Origin: Streptomyces reniochalinae
Lineage (GTDB): Bacteria; Actinomycetota; Actinomycetes; Streptomycetales; Streptomycetaceae
DNA: 64,000 nucleotides
Direction of reading: 5' to 3'
NCBI RefSeq assembly: GCF_003323735.1
Contig: NZ_QOIM01000018.1
Location: 62,001-126,000 of the forward strand
A program made the position numbers and the translations under genes. Shown here one piece after another: positions 18,895 to 30,756 of the stretch (the first letter of the stretch is position 1; each line of letters opens with the position of its first letter). The notes below the pieces were generated by a model. It did no database searches, was not told the DNA's origin, and saw nothing but the letters and a program-made list of their open reading frames with translations.

Positions 18895-20550
18895 TCAGCC
18901 GACGTCCCGCGCCGCGGCCCTTCCGGCCGTCCGGCCCGAGAAGAGGCAGCCGCCGAGGAAGGTGCCCTCCAAGGAGCGGTAGCCGTGGACGCCGCCGCCG
19001 CCGAAGCCCGCGGCCTCCCCGGCGGCGTAGACGCCGGGGAGGGGGTCGCCGCTGTCGGTCAGGACGCGCGAGGACAGGTCGGTCTCCAGCCCGCCGAGGG
19101 ACTTGCGGGTGAGGATGTTGAGCCGGACGGCGATCAGCGGCCCGGCCGCCGGGTCGAGCAGCCGGTGCGGGGACGCGACGCGGATGAGGCGGTCGCCGAG
19201 GTAGCGGCGGGCGCCGTGGATGGCGGTGACCTGCGAGTCCTTGGCGAAAGGGTTGCGGATCTCACGGTCGCGGGCGGTGATCGCACGGCGCAGCGTGTCG
19301 GCGTCGATCAGTCCCTCGCCCGTCAGTTCGTTCATGCGGCGTGCCAGCGCGGTCACGTCGCTCTCGATGACGAAGTCGGCGCCGTGTTCCATGAACGCGC
19401 GCACGGGCCCTGGCGCGCCGTGCCGGGCCCGCCCGAGGACGTCGCGCACGGACCGCCCGGTCAGGTCGGGGTTCTGCTCGGACCCGGAGAGGGTGAACTC
19501 CTTCTCGATGATCTTCTGGCTGAGCACGAACCAGGTGTAGCCGTGTCCCGTGCGCATGATGTGGTCGAGCGTGCCGAGGGTGTCGAAGCCGGGGAAGAGC
19601 GGGACGGGCAGCCTCTCGCCCGTGGCGTCCAGCCACAGCGAGGAGGGGCCCGGCAGGATGCGGATGCCGTGCCGGTGCCAGATGGGGTTCCAGTTCTCGA
19701 TGCCCTCGGTGTAGTGCCACATCCGGTCGCGGTTGATCATCCGCCCGCCCGCCTGTTCGGTCACGCCGAGCATGAGGCCGTCCACGTGCGCGGGCACCCC
19801 GGAGAGCATCTTCTCGGGCGGCGTGCCCAGCCTCTCGGGCCAGTTGGCGCGCACCAGTTCGTGGTTGCCGCCGATGCCGCCGGAGGTGACGATGACGGCC
19901 TGGGCGCGGAGCGCGAAGGTCTCGGCGGCCTCTCGGCTGCTGGCGGTGCCGCGCGGCGCGGCGCTGGGCACCAGCACCTCGCCGGTCACGGTGTCGACCG
20001 CACCGCCGGTCCGCTCCAGGCCGGTCACCCGGTGCCGGAAGCGCAGCTCGACCAGGCCGCGCGCGACGCCGGCCCGTACCCGCCGCTCGAACGGTTCGAC
20101 CAGTCCAGGGCCCGTGCCCCAGGTGATGTGGAAGCGGGGCACCGAGTTGCCGTGTCCGCCCGCGTCGTAGCCGCCGCGCTCGGCCCACCCGACGACGGGG
20201 AAGATCTTCAGGCCCTGGGAGCGGAGCCAGGCGCGCTTCTCGCCCGCGGCGAAGTCGACGTAGGCCTCGGCCCAGCGGCGTGGCCAGTGGTCCTCGGGCC
20301 GGTCGAACGCCGCGGTGCCGAGCCAGTCCTGCCAGGCGAGCTCGCGGCTGTCCTTGACGCGCATCCTGCGCTGTTCGGGGGAGTCGACGAAGAAGAGGCC
20401 GCCGAACGACCAGTGCGCCTGGCCACCGAGAGCCTGTTCGGGTTCCTGGTCGAGCAGGATGACGCGTCGTCCCGCCTCGGCGAGTTCCGCGGTCGCGGCG
20501 AGCCCCGCGAGCCCGGCTCCGACCACGATCACATCGGCGTCGTACGCCAT
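18895..20550 (-). CDS. FAD-binding dehydrogenase (KstD/fumarate reductase-like)
   Basis: A 551-residue flavoprotein from ATG 20550, with GGAAGGTGGGAG upstream. The N-terminal FAD site is VIVVGAGLAGLAATAELAEAG followed by the acidic end of strand 2 (LLDQE) and GGQAHWSFGG. The C-terminal FAD block is GVYAAGEAAGFGGGG. It fits the actinobacterial 'FAD-binding dehydrogenase' group related to 3-ketosteroid 1-dehydrogenase and fumarate reductase flavoproteins. The steroid activity itself is not established. Single gene, divergent from the NUDIX gene. Confidence 0.82.
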   Translation of the reverse strand: MAYDADVIVVGAGLAGLAATAELAEAGRRVILLDQEPEQALGGQAHWSFGGLFFVDSPEQRRMRVKDSRELAWQDWLGTAAFDRPEDHWPRRWAEAYVDFAAGEKRAWLRSQGLKIFPVVGWAERGGYDAGGHGNSVPRFHITWGTGPGLVEPFERRVRAGVARGLVELRFRHRVTGLERTGGAVDTVTGEVLVPSAAPRGTASSREAAETFALRAQAVIVTSGGIGGNHELVRANWPERLGTPPEKMLSGVPAHVDGLMLGVTEQAGGRMINRDRMWHYTEGIENWNPIWHRHGIRILPGPSSLWLDATGERLPVPLFPGFDTLGTLDHIMRTGHGYTWFVLSQKIIEKEFTLSGSEQNPDLTGRSVRDVLGRARHGAPGPVRAFMEHGADFVIESDVTALARRMNELTGEGLIDADTLRRAITARDREIRNPFAKDSQVTAIHGARRYLGDRLIRVASPHRLLDPAAGPLIAVRLNILTRKSLGGLETDLSSRVLTDSGDPLPGVYAAGEAAGFGGGGVHGYRSLEGTFLGGCLFSGRTAGRAAARDVG

Positions 20551-20690
20551 GCTCCCACCTTCCGTCGACGCGTGTCCCGCACTGGTGACCGGAGAGTAAC
20601 CTCCGGGCCGGGGTGCGCACACCCCCTCCTGTCCCGCGCGGACGGCGCCCCGTCCTGTACGGGTGTCGCCGTGGTGCTTGGATGGGCGGC

Positions 20691-21215
20691 ATGACGGAGC
20701 AGGCGCGCGCGGCGGACGAGCTGCTGGACATCGTGGACGGACAAGACCGGGTCGTCGGGCAGCGGCTGCGCGGTGACGTCTACACCGAGCGGCTGCGGCA
20801 CCGCAGCACCTCCATCCGGGTGCGCGACGCGCACGGCCGGCTCTTCGTGCACCGCCGCACCCCCACCAAACTGATCTTTCCGGGGATGTACGACGTGGTG
20901 GTGGGCGGCGTCGTCGGCGCGGGCGAGGACTACGACACGGCCGCGCTGCGCGAGGCGGAGGAGGAGCTGGGCGTCCAGGGGCTCCCGATGCCCGAGCGGC
21001 GGACGAAGTTCCTCTTCGAGACGGCCGAGTACTCCTGGTTCCTCGCGGTCTACGAGGTCGTGTGCACGCTGCCCGTCCGGCCGCAGGCGGAAGAGGTCGA
21101 GTGGTGGGACTTCCTCGCACCGGAGGAGCTGGAGCGGCGGCTGGAGGGGTGGGAGCGGGACGGTCTGGTCGTGCCCGACGGGCTGGAGTGCCACCGCCGG
21201 CTCTCGGCACTCTGA
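20691..21215 (+). CDS. NUDIX hydrolase
   Basis: A 174-residue protein from ATG 20691; ATG 20682 is a close alternative. The NUDIX box reads G-x5-E-x7-REAEEELGV (from GVVGAGEDYDTAALREAEEE), complete with the metal-binding glutamates. The N-terminal part (LLDIVDGQDRVVGQRLRGDVYTERLRHRSTSI) resembles YfcD/isopentenyl-diphosphate isomerase-type NUDIX proteins. It hydrolyses a nucleoside diphosphate-linked or related substrate that cannot be named. It appears to be a single gene, starting 140 bp from the divergent flavoprotein. Confidence 0.88.
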   Translation: MTEQARAADELLDIVDGQDRVVGQRLRGDVYTERLRHRSTSIRVRDAHGRLFVHRRTPTKLIFPGMYDVVVGGVVGAGEDYDTAALREAEEELGVQGLPMPERRTKFLFETAEYSWFLAVYEVVCTLPVRPQAEEVEWWDFLAPEELERRLEGWERDGLVVPDGLECHRRLSAL

Positions 21216-21315
21216 GGCGTAAGCGCACTCCGAGGCGAGCCCGGCAGGTCCGCGCGCAAGGCCCCCAAGGCGTCCCCGCGCGGGAATGCCGCAGGTCACC
21301 GCGTACGGTTGAGCC

Positions 21316-21714
21316 ATGCTCGACCGGATTACGGCGTCCGTCAGGCTGTGGCTGGCCCCCCAGCGGCTCAGGGAGGAGGGCACCACGCCCGACTACCGCT
21401 TCTCGCTCGCCAACGAGCGCACCTTCCTCGCCTGGATCCGCACCTCGCTGGCCCTGGTCGCGGGCGGGATCGCGGTGGACCAGTTCCTGACGGGGCTGCG
21501 CTGGGGGGTGCGCACGACGGTGGCGATCGTGCTGCTGGCGGGCGCGGTGCTGTGCGCCTTCCGCGCCGTGAACCACTGGGTGCGCTGCGAGCGCGCCATG
21601 CGGCGCGGTGAGGATCTGCCCGCCTCCCGCTTCCCCGTGGTGCTGGCGGCGGCCACGGCCGCGGCGGCGGTGCTGGTGATCGCCGTCGTCGTGCTCGGAC
21701 TGGGGGGCCGATGA
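21316..21714 (+). CDS. DUF202 (YidH-type) membrane protein
   Basis: A 132-residue protein with three predicted membrane helices. The DUF202 signature FSLANERTFLAWIRTSLALVAGGIA sits near residue 30. Such proteins are small inner-membrane proteins of unknown function, often in pairs. The stop overlaps the start of the next DUF202 gene by four bases (ATGA), so the two are translationally coupled and may assemble together. Confidence 0.85.
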   Translation: MLDRITASVRLWLAPQRLREEGTTPDYRFSLANERTFLAWIRTSLALVAGGIAVDQFLTGLRWGVRTTVAIVLLAGAVLCAFRAVNHWVRCERAMRRGEDLPASRFPVVLAAATAAAAVLVIAVVVLGLGGR

Positions 21715-22055
21715 CGCCCCCGCCCGGCGGGACACCCGCGGGTGAGCGCGACGAGCCCGCGCCCCGCGACCCCGGCGCACAACCCGAGCGCACCTGGTTC
21801 GCCTGGCGCCGTACGACGCTCACGTTCGCCGTCTCCGTCGCGCTGGCGGCCCGGGTGGCCGTCGAGCAGCGGACGGGTACCGCCGTGGCGGCGGCCGGTG
21901 TCGGGGTACTCGCCTGGCTGGCCCTGCTGCTGACGGCGCACCGCAGGATCGGCGTCCTCGCCGGTACCCGCCCGTCCCCCATGGGCGCCGTGCAGGTCAT
22001 GGGGACACTCGTCTGTGTGCTGGTGCTGGTCGTGGTGGGAGGACTGCTGCTGTGA
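21711..22055 (+). CDS. Second DUF202 membrane protein
   Basis: A 114-residue protein with a Pro-rich, charged N-terminus, then the DUF202-like core RTWFAWRRTTLTFAVSVALAARVA and two further helices. It is coupled to the first DUF202 gene by ATGA. Its own stop overlaps the GTG start of gluconokinase (GTGA). It is shorter and less conserved than its partner. Function unknown. Confidence 0.8.
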   Translation: MTPPPGGTPAGERDEPAPRDPGAQPERTWFAWRRTTLTFAVSVALAARVAVEQRTGTAVAAAGVGVLAWLALLLTAHRRIGVLAGTRPSPMGAVQVMGTLVCVLVLVVVGGLLL

Positions 22056-22579
22056 ACCGTGGAGTGAACCCGTGCGAGCCGCTCGTCGTGGTGATGGGCG
22101 TGTCCGGATCAGGCAAGAGCACCGTGGGGGAGTGGCTGGCCGAAGCGCTCGGCGTGCCGTTCGCCGACGCCGACGCCTTCCACCCCCGGCACAACATCGA
22201 GAAGATGTCCGCCGGGGTGCCGCTGGACGACGCCGACCGGGCTCCGTGGCTGGACGCGATGGCCGACTGGCTCGCCCGGCACGGCGAGAGCGGGGCCGTG
22301 CTGGTGTGCTCCGCGCTCAAGCACCGCTACCGCGACCGGCTGCGGCAGGTCTCCTCGCGGCTCTTCTTCCTCCACACGGAGGGCTCCTTCGAGCTGATCG
22401 CCGAGCGGGTGGCCCGGCGGAAGGGCCACTTCATGCCGCCGAGCCTGCTGCGCTCCCAGTTCGAGGCGCTGGAGCCGCTGGGGGCCGACGAGCGGGGCGC
22501 GGCGGTCTCCGTGGCGGGCACGCCGGAGGAGACCAGGGCGGAGGCGCTGGCGGTGCTGGAGCGCGCCGGGGTCTGCTGA
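22052..22579 (+). CDS. gntK: Gluconokinase
   Basis: A 175-residue GntK-family kinase from GTG 22052. The P-loop VMGVSGSGKST is followed by FADADAFHPRHNIEKMSAGVPLDDADRAPWL and CSALKHRYRDRLR, all family signatures. It phosphorylates D-gluconate to 6-phosphogluconate, feeding the pentose phosphate pathway. Length is normal. It is third in an overlapping DUF202-DUF202-gntK operon; no gluconate permease or GntR regulator lies nearby, so the partner membrane proteins are of interest. Confidence 0.92.
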   Translation: MNRGVNPCEPLVVVMGVSGSGKSTVGEWLAEALGVPFADADAFHPRHNIEKMSAGVPLDDADRAPWLDAMADWLARHGESGAVLVCSALKHRYRDRLRQVSSRLFFLHTEGSFELIAERVARRKGHFMPPSLLRSQFEALEPLGADERGAAVSVAGTPEETRAEALAVLERAGVC

Positions 22580-22802
22580 GGCGCGGGTGCTCCCGCCACG
22601 CCCGCATCGCCTTCCCCGCCGGGCCCCTCGTCTCCCCGTCGTTTCCCGGCTGAGCGCTTCCCGCCCGCCTCGTCCGCCCCTTCCGTCTCGTCCACCCCTT
22701 CTGCCTCCTTCGCCCCGTTCGTGTGCGGAACCGTGTGCGTTACACCGCTTTCCGCCCGAAGTCCGGTGACAGGCGGGCGGGTGGCGCCCTAGCCTTCGTG
22801 CC

Positions 22803-22952
22803 ATGCCCATGGGTGACAAGGAGCCGCTGTTCGTCCGCGACGAGCGTTCCAGGAACGGCTACGTCCTCAACCACCGCAACCCCTCGGGGCTCGCCCTGAT
22901 CGTGGTGCTCACGGTCGGCGTGCTGATCCTGGCCGTGGTCGCGCTCGGCTGA
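22803..22952 (+). CDS. 49-residue single-helix membrane protein
   Basis: A short gene from ATG 22803 (ATG 22809 also possible). It has a charged N-terminal half (GDKEPLFVRDERSRNGYVLNHRN) and one C-terminal hydrophobic helix (LALIVVLTVGVLILAVVALG). Third positions are strongly G/C biased. It ends just before a clear hairpin terminator, which supports a real transcription unit. I recall similar very short proteins in actinomycetes, but no function is known to me. Confidence 0.65.
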   Translation: MPMGDKEPLFVRDERSRNGYVLNHRNPSGLALIVVLTVGVLILAVVALG

Positions 22953-22970
22953 CGCGGCGCCCGCCGCCTT

Positions 22971-23007
22971 GCCCTGCCCGCCCCGTCCTCCGCGAGGCGG
23001 GCAGGGC
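22971..23007 (+). terminator. Hairpin after the 49-aa gene
   Basis: Perfect 11-bp stem GCCCTGCCCGC at 22971-22981 against 22997-23007, with a 15-base loop, 18 bp past the small gene's stop codon. A factor-independent hairpin of the T-poor type common in high-GC actinomycetes. Confidence 0.65.
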
Positions 23008-23085
23008 ACCCTCGTGAAGATTCCCGGGACACCGGGGACGTATGGGGCGGCGGTGCGGTGATCCGTGCCGCCCCCTCTGGACGCC

Positions 23086-23103
23086 ATACCGACTAGTCGG
23101 CAT
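23086..23103. promoter_or_regulatory. Putative TetR operator before the acyl-CoA dehydrogenase operon
   Basis: ATACCGACTAGTCGGCAT is an 18-bp palindrome with one mismatched pair, 35 bp upstream of the phosphotransferase-like start codon. The left arm is identical to the one at 13014-13022. The core resembles operators of TetR regulators of fatty acid genes. No regulator gene is adjacent, so control from elsewhere, for example the TetR at 15709, is likely. Confidence 0.65.
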
Positions 23104-23138
23104 GATCGGACGCGACCGATGCTGAAGGAGCGCGCACG

Positions 23139-24161
23139 ATGAGCGAACAGAATCCGCCCGGCCTCGATCTGGCGCGGCTGGCCGCGCACCTGGAGCGCGA
23201 GCGGCCCGGCCTCCTGCGGGGTCCGCTGAGCGCCGAGGTGGTCCAGGGCGGTCGCTCGAACCTCACCTACCGGGTCACCGACGGGGTCGGCCGCTGGATC
23301 GTGCGCCGTCCTCCGCTCGGCCATGTCCTGGCCACGGCACACGACATGGCCCGCGAACACCGCGTCATCAGCGCACTGCGCGACACCCCCGTACCCGTGC
23401 CGGGCACCGTGCTGCTGTGCGAGGACCCGGATGTGCTCGGGGCGCCCTTCTACGTCATGGAACACGTCGAGGGCACCCCGTACCGCACGGCGGGGCAGCT
23501 CGCCCCGCTCGGCCCCGAGCGCACCCGTCAGGTCGTCCTCGCCCTGCCCGAGACGCTGGTTGCCCTGCACTCCGTGGACCCCGAAGCGGTCGGGCTCGGC
23601 GACTTCGGGCGTCCCGAGGGGTTCTTGGAGCGGCAGCTGCGCAGGTGGGGCAAGCAGCTGGAGGCGTCCCGCAGCCGGGAGCTGGCGGGCATGGACGAGC
23701 TGCGCGGCGCGCTGGGCGACACGCTGCCCGTCTCGCCCGCGCCCACGGTCGTGCACGGCGACTTCCGCCTCGACAACGTGCTGGTGGACGCCGAGGACCA
23801 GGTGGCCGCGGTGCTCGACTGGGAGATGTCCACCCTCGGCGACCCGCTGACCGACCTGGGCCTGCTGGCCATGTACAGCGAGCGCCAGGACGTCACCGAC
23901 TCGCCCGTCAGCACGACCAGCACCGCGCCGGGGCACCCCTCGGCCGCCGAGCTGATCGAGCGCTACGCCCGGCTGTCAGGACGGGACGTGTCCCGCGTCA
24001 ACTGGTACACGGCGTTCGCCTACTTCAAGCTCGCCGTGATCCTGGAGGGGATCCACTACCGCTTCACGCTCGGCCAGACCGTCGGCGCCGGCTTCGACCG
24101 GATCGGGGAGCTCGTCCCGGTCTTCATCGACAACGGACTCACCACACTGCGGAAGGGCTGA
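23139..24161 (+). CDS. Aminoglycoside phosphotransferase-fold protein (ACAD10/11-type)
   Basis: A 340-residue kinase-fold protein. Motifs are VVQGGRSNLTYRV near the N-terminus, a catalytic loop VVHGDFRLDNVLVD, and the metal motif VLDWEMSTLGDPLTDLG. The group fused to or beside acyl-CoA dehydrogenases corresponds to the kinase part of ACAD10/ACAD11, which acts on 4-hydroxyacyl-CoAs by phosphorylation. Here the dehydrogenase follows as a separate gene 8 bp downstream, fitting a two-gene version of that pathway. It is not an antibiotic resistance gene on present evidence. Confidence 0.85.
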   Translation: MSEQNPPGLDLARLAAHLERERPGLLRGPLSAEVVQGGRSNLTYRVTDGVGRWIVRRPPLGHVLATAHDMAREHRVISALRDTPVPVPGTVLLCEDPDVLGAPFYVMEHVEGTPYRTAGQLAPLGPERTRQVVLALPETLVALHSVDPEAVGLGDFGRPEGFLERQLRRWGKQLEASRSRELAGMDELRGALGDTLPVSPAPTVVHGDFRLDNVLVDAEDQVAAVLDWEMSTLGDPLTDLGLLAMYSERQDVTDSPVSTTSTAPGHPSAAELIERYARLSGRDVSRVNWYTAFAYFKLAVILEGIHYRFTLGQTVGAGFDRIGELVPVFIDNGLTTLRKG

Positions 24162-24169
24162 GCACGCGC

Positions 24170-25405
<1,236 letters not shown>

Positions 25406-25414
25406 CGCGCCGGC

Positions 25415-25439
25415 CCGGCAGGGGGGATCCCCCTGCCGG
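25415..25439 (+). terminator. Terminator of the acyl-CoA dehydrogenase operon
   Basis: CCGGCAGGGGG at 25415-25425 pairs perfectly with 25429-25439 around a GAT loop, 10 bp after the stop codon. Confidence 0.75.
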
Positions 25440-25448
25440 TGCCCCGGG

Positions 25449-25613
25449 GTGTCGCCCAACTCGCCGGTGGGAAGCGTCGGCGCCGCGGCCGTCGTCGGCC
25501 TCACCGTCGGCCCGGTGCTGCGGGCCCGCGCCCCGCACGCCTTCGCCCGCATCGGGCAGGGCGACGAGGCGTTCCGCCTGGACCAGGCCGCCGGCCGGCG
25601 GCAGAGCCGGTGA
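25449..25613 (+). CDS. Doubtful 54-residue ORF or gene remnant
   Basis: From GTG 25449 a 54-codon frame with G/C-rich third positions reads a hydrophobic patch (VGAAAVVGLTVGPVLRA) and then a soluble tail (RIGQGDEAFRLDQAAGR). No ribosome site is obvious, and the frame begins 10 bp after a strong terminator. It may be the tail of a lost gene, since the codon pattern looks real but the start does not. Without it, the 260 bp between the flanking genes are empty. Confidence 0.25.
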   Translation: MSPNSPVGSVGAAAVVGLTVGPVLRARAPHAFARIGQGDEAFRLDQAAGRRQSR

Positions 25614-25665
25614 CCCCGGGCCCCGGCCGCCGGCGGGGCGGTGGCTGCCGCCGGCCCGCGGTGGG

Positions 25666-28014
25666 TCAGTGGCGTCGTGCGGGCCGGCGGCACGCGGGCT
25701 GTTCGGGGCGGGGGCGGGGCGGATGGCCGCGCAGCCGGTGGGTGCGGGGTGAGCCGGCCTTCGCGGTGAAGGGTTCACCGCAGTGCAGCAGCCGCAGCGG
25801 CTCGCCCTCCAGCAGCGTGTAGGTCACCGATGTGCTCTCGATCTCCACCCGGAGCCTGCGGCCGAGGATCTGCACCGCGAAGGTCAGCCGGCGCAGCTGG
25901 TCCGGCAGCGTGGGGGAGAAGTCCAGCGTGCCGTCGCTGTGCCGCATCCCGCCGAAGCCGGCCACCAGCGCGATCCACGTGCCCGCGAGCGAGGCGATGT
26001 GCAGCCCGTCGCGGGTGTTGTTCTCCAGGTCCTCCAGGTCCATCAGCGCCGCTTCGCCCGTGTAGTCGTAGGCGAGTTGGAGATGTCCGACCTCGGCGGC
26101 CATCACCGCCTGGCAGCAGGCGGACAGCGACGAGTCGCGGACCGTCATCTGCTCGTAGTAGGCGAAGTTGCGCTCCTTCTGCTCTTCGGAGAAGGCGTCG
26201 CCGCGCTTGTACATGGCCAGCACCAGGTCGGCCTGTTTGACGACCTGCTTGCGGTAGAGGTCGAAGTAGGGGAAGTGCAGCAGCAGCGGGTACTGCTCGG
26301 GGCGGGTGGCGCCGAAGTCCCACAGCTGGTGCCCGGTGAAACCCGCCGACTGCTCGTGCACCCCCAACGCCTCGTTGAACGGTATGGCCACGGCGTCGGC
26401 CGCGTCCCGCCACGCTGCGGCCTCCTCGTCGTCGACGCCGAGTGCCGCCGCCTGTTCGCCGTAGCGTTCCACGGCGTCGGCCGCCGCCCGCAGGTTCGAC
26501 TGGGCCATCAGGTTGGTGTAGAGGTTGTCGTCCGTGACGGCGCTGTACTCGTCGGGCCCCGTCACCCCGTCGAAGTGGAAGGTGCCGTGGTGGTCGTGGT
26601 GGCCCAGCGAGTGCCACAGCCGGGCCGTCTCGACCAGGATCTCCACCCCCGTCTCCCGCTCGAAGCCGGTGTCGCCGCTGGCGGCGACGTACCGCACCAC
26701 GGCCTCCGCGATGTCGGCGTTGACGTGGAAGGCCGCCGTGCCGGCCGGCCAGTACGCCGAGCACTCCGAGCCGTCGATCGTCCGCCAGGGGAACGTGGCG
26801 CCGCGCAGGCCCAGCTGCCGCGCCCGGGCGCGGGCCGCGGGCAGCGTCTCCTGGCGCCAGCGCAGGGCCTCGGCGACCGCGGGCGGCGAGGTGTAGGTGA
26901 GGACGGGCAGCACGAACGACTCGCCGTCCCAGAAGGTGTGCCCGTCGTACCCCGAGCCGGTCAGGCCCTTGGAGGGGATGGCGCGCTTCTCGGCCCGCGC
27001 CCCGGCCTGGAGCACGTGGAAGAGCGCGAAGCGCACCGCCTGCTGGATCTCGGCGTCGCCGTCGACCTCCACGTCCGCGCGGGACCAGAAGTCGTCGAGG
27101 TAGGCGCGCTGCGCCTCCACCAGGCCCTGCCAGCCCGCGGTGCGGGCGCCGGCGAGGGCCGCGTCCACCTGGTCGCGGACGGCGGGCAGGGACCGCACCC
27201 CCGACCAGCCGTAGGAGACCAGCTTCTCGACGCGCAGCGGCTGTCCGGGGCTCAGCCGCGAGGTGACGGTGAGCCGGGCGACGTTCTCGCCGCTCTCGGC
27301 ACTGGTGGCGGTGGACTCGGGCCCGTGCACCACGTGGTCGGCGGCCGAGCCGACGCGCAGTCCGCTGGTGCCGGTGCGGTGCACCAGCCGCAGCCGCATG
27401 TCGGAGGCGAAGTCCTCCTCGGGCGTGAGCACGTCCTCCAGCGCGGCGGCCGCCCGCGGGTCGCCGCCGCTCTTGTGGGGCAGCTGCTCGTTGGCGACCA
27501 GCTCCGACTGGACGACGACGCGGACGTCCGTGTCCAGCGGCTCCACCTCGTAGGCGACGGCCGCGATGGCGCGCTGGGTGAAGGAGACCAGCCGGGTCGA
27601 GGTCACCCGCACGGTGCATCCTGCGGGCGAGGTCCACTCGCAGACCCGGCGCAGCAGGCCCGAGCGCAGGTCCAGGGTCCGCTCGTGGGAGCGGAGCCTG
27701 CCGTAGCGCACGTCGAAGGGCTCGTCGTTGACGAGCAGCCGCATCACCTTGCCGTTGGTGACGTTGATGACGGTCTGGCCCGACTCGGGGTAGCCGAAGC
27801 CGGCTTCCGCGTACGGCAGCGGGCGCAGCTCGTGCACCCCGTTGAGGTAGGTGCCCGGCAGCCCGTGCGGTTCGCCCTCGTCCAGGTTGCCGCGCCACCC
27901 GACGTGCCCGTTGGAGAGGGCGAAGACGGATTCGCTCTGCGGCAGGATGTCCAGGCGGAGCTCGCTCTCGTGCAGCGTCCAGGGCTGTACCGTGAAGCAG
28001 GAGTGGCTGATCAC
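25666..28014 (-). CDS. GH65 glycoside phosphorylase/hydrolase (maltose/kojibiose/trehalose type)
   Basis: A 782-residue GH65 protein from GTG 28014. The N-terminal beta-sandwich begins [26 protein letters not shown]. The (alpha/alpha)6 barrel holds [15 protein letters not shown] and the general acid Glu489 in [10 protein letters not shown], close to Glu487 of maltose phosphorylase. The C-terminal beta domain is complete. Such enzymes use phosphate to split an alpha-linked disaccharide, usually yielding beta-glucose 1-phosphate. Its GTG start overlaps the stop of the upstream beta-phosphoglucomutase gene. That pairing strongly supports phosphorolysis rather than hydrolysis; the exact sugar is unknown. 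Confidence 0.9.
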   Translation of the reverse strand: MISHSCFTVQPWTLHESELRLDILPQSESVFALSNGHVGWRGNLDEGEPHGLPGTYLNGVHELRPLPYAEAGFGYPESGQTVINVTNGKVMRLLVNDEPFDVRYGRLRSHERTLDLRSGLLRRVCEWTSPAGCTVRVTSTRLVSFTQRAIAAVAYEVEPLDTDVRVVVQSELVANEQLPHKSGGDPRAAAALEDVLTPEEDFASDMRLRLVHRTGTSGLRVGSAADHVVHGPESTATSAESGENVARLTVTSRLSPGQPLRVEKLVSYGWSGVRSLPAVRDQVDAALAGARTAGWQGLVEAQRAYLDDFWSRADVEVDGDAEIQQAVRFALFHVLQAGARAEKRAIPSKGLTGSGYDGHTFWDGESFVLPVLTYTSPPAVAEALRWRQETLPAARARARQLGLRGATFPWRTIDGSECSAYWPAGTAAFHVNADIAEAVVRYVAASGDTGFERETGVEILVETARLWHSLGHHDHHGTFHFDGVTGPDEYSAVTDDNLYTNLMAQSNLRAAADAVERYGEQAAALGVDDEEAAAWRDAADAVAIPFNEALGVHEQSAGFTGHQLWDFGATRPEQYPLLLHFPYFDLYRKQVVKQADLVLAMYKRGDAFSEEQKERNFAYYEQMTVRDSSLSACCQAVMAAEVGHLQLAYDYTGEAALMDLEDLENNTRDGLHIASLAGTWIALVAGFGGMRHSDGTLDFSPTLPDQLRRLTFAVQILGRRLRVEIESTSVTYTLLEGEPLRLLHCGEPFTAKAGSPRTHRLRGHPPRPRPEQPACRRPARRH

Positions 28015-28790
28015 CTGGCGTTCTCCTCCCCGTCGGCGCGCGGGCGGTCCCCGGCCGCGTCCGTCAGCGCGCTCAGGTCCGTCACGACCGTGTCGGCGCC
28101 GTGGGCGCGCAGCGCGGCGGCCTGGCCCGTGCGGTCGACGCCGACGACGTACCCGAAGTGGCCCGCGCGGCCGGCGTCCATGCCCGCCAGCGCGTCCTCG
28201 AAGACGGCCGACGCGCCCGGTTCCACGGCCAGGTCGTGCGCGGCGGCGAGGAAGGTGCCGGGGTGGGGTTTGCCGGGCAGCTCGCGCTCCCTCGCCACCA
28301 CGCCGTCGATCCGCACGTCGAACAGGTCCTCGATGCCGACGGAGGCGAGCACGTCCCGGCAGTTGGCGCTGGAGGAGACGACGGCGGTCAGCAGCCCCGC
28401 CGCGCGCACCGCGTGCAGGTAGCGCACGGAGCCGTCGTACGCCTCGACGCCGTCCTTGCGGATCTTCTCCAGCAGCAGCGCGTTCTTGCGGTTGCCCAGT
28501 CCGGCCACCGTCTCCCGCTCCGGCGGGTCGTCGGGCGTGCCCTCGGCGAGTTCGATACCGCGCGAGGCGAGGAAGGTGCGGACGCCGTCGGCCCGGGGGC
28601 GTCCGTCCACGTAGGCGTCGTAGTCCGCCACCGGGTCGAAGACCCGGAATCCCGGCCCGTCGCGCCCGCGCAGATAGACGTCGAACATCTCCTTCCACGC
28701 GGCGGCGTGCACGACGGCGGTCTTGGTGAGGACACCGTCGAGGTCGAACAGGCATGCGCGGATGCCGTCGGGCAGACCGAGCTTCGTCAT
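28011..28790 (-). CDS. Beta-phosphoglucomutase family HAD phosphatase
   Basis: A 259-residue HAD protein from ATG 28790, with AGGGGAC upstream. The nucleophile Asp16 and acid/base Asp18 lie in LFDLDGVL; the other motifs are [15 protein letters not shown] and [15 protein letters not shown]. This is the subfamily that converts beta-glucose 1-phosphate to glucose 6-phosphate. Its stop overlaps the GH65 start (GTGA), so the two products are made together: the phosphorylase releases beta-G1P and this enzyme sends it to glycolysis. The Met start avoids a long Ala/Arg-rich extension that lacks support. Confidence 0.88.
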   Translation of the reverse strand: MTKLGLPDGIRACLFDLDGVLTKTAVVHAAAWKEMFDVYLRGRDGPGFRVFDPVADYDAYVDGRPRADGVRTFLASRGIELAEGTPDDPPERETVAGLGNRKNALLLEKIRKDGVEAYDGSVRYLHAVRAAGLLTAVVSSSANCRDVLASVGIEDLFDVRIDGVVARERELPGKPHPGTFLAAAHDLAVEPGASAVFEDALAGMDAGRAGHFGYVVGVDRTGQAAALRAHGADTVVTDLSALTDAAGDRPRADGEENAR

Positions 28791-28845
28791 GCGTGCCGGG
28801 TCCCCTGGCCACGGCGGCGGCATGCGTGCTCGTGGGCATTGCCGC

Positions 28846-28878
28846 CCGGGTGGGCGCCCGCGGGCCCCGGCCACCCGG
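28846..28878 (-). terminator. Possible hairpin between histidine kinase and HAD genes
   Basis: CCGGGTGG at 28846-28853 pairs with CCACCCGG at 28871-28878 in the 110-bp gap between the kinase stop and the HAD start. It would separate the two leftward units if functional. The stem is only 8 bp. Confidence 0.35.
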
Positions 28879-28900
28879 CCGCTCGCGCCCCAGGCCCCGG

Positions 28901-30739
<1,839 letters not shown>

Positions 30740-30756
30740 CTACGGGCCAACTGACC

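Noticed and set aside
18895..21780. 961-codon reverse frame including the flavoprotein
   Set aside because: The upstream half is antisense to the NUDIX and DUF202 genes; the FAD motif begins right after ATG 20550.
23139..24161. Aminoglycoside resistance gene
   Set aside because: The kinase fold is shared, but pairing with an acyl-CoA dehydrogenase and the ACAD10/11-like sequence argue for acyl metabolism.
25783..28422. 879-codon forward frame opposite the GH65 gene
   Set aside because: Long only because of the GC-rich third-position bias of the true reverse-strand gene; no recognisable motifs.
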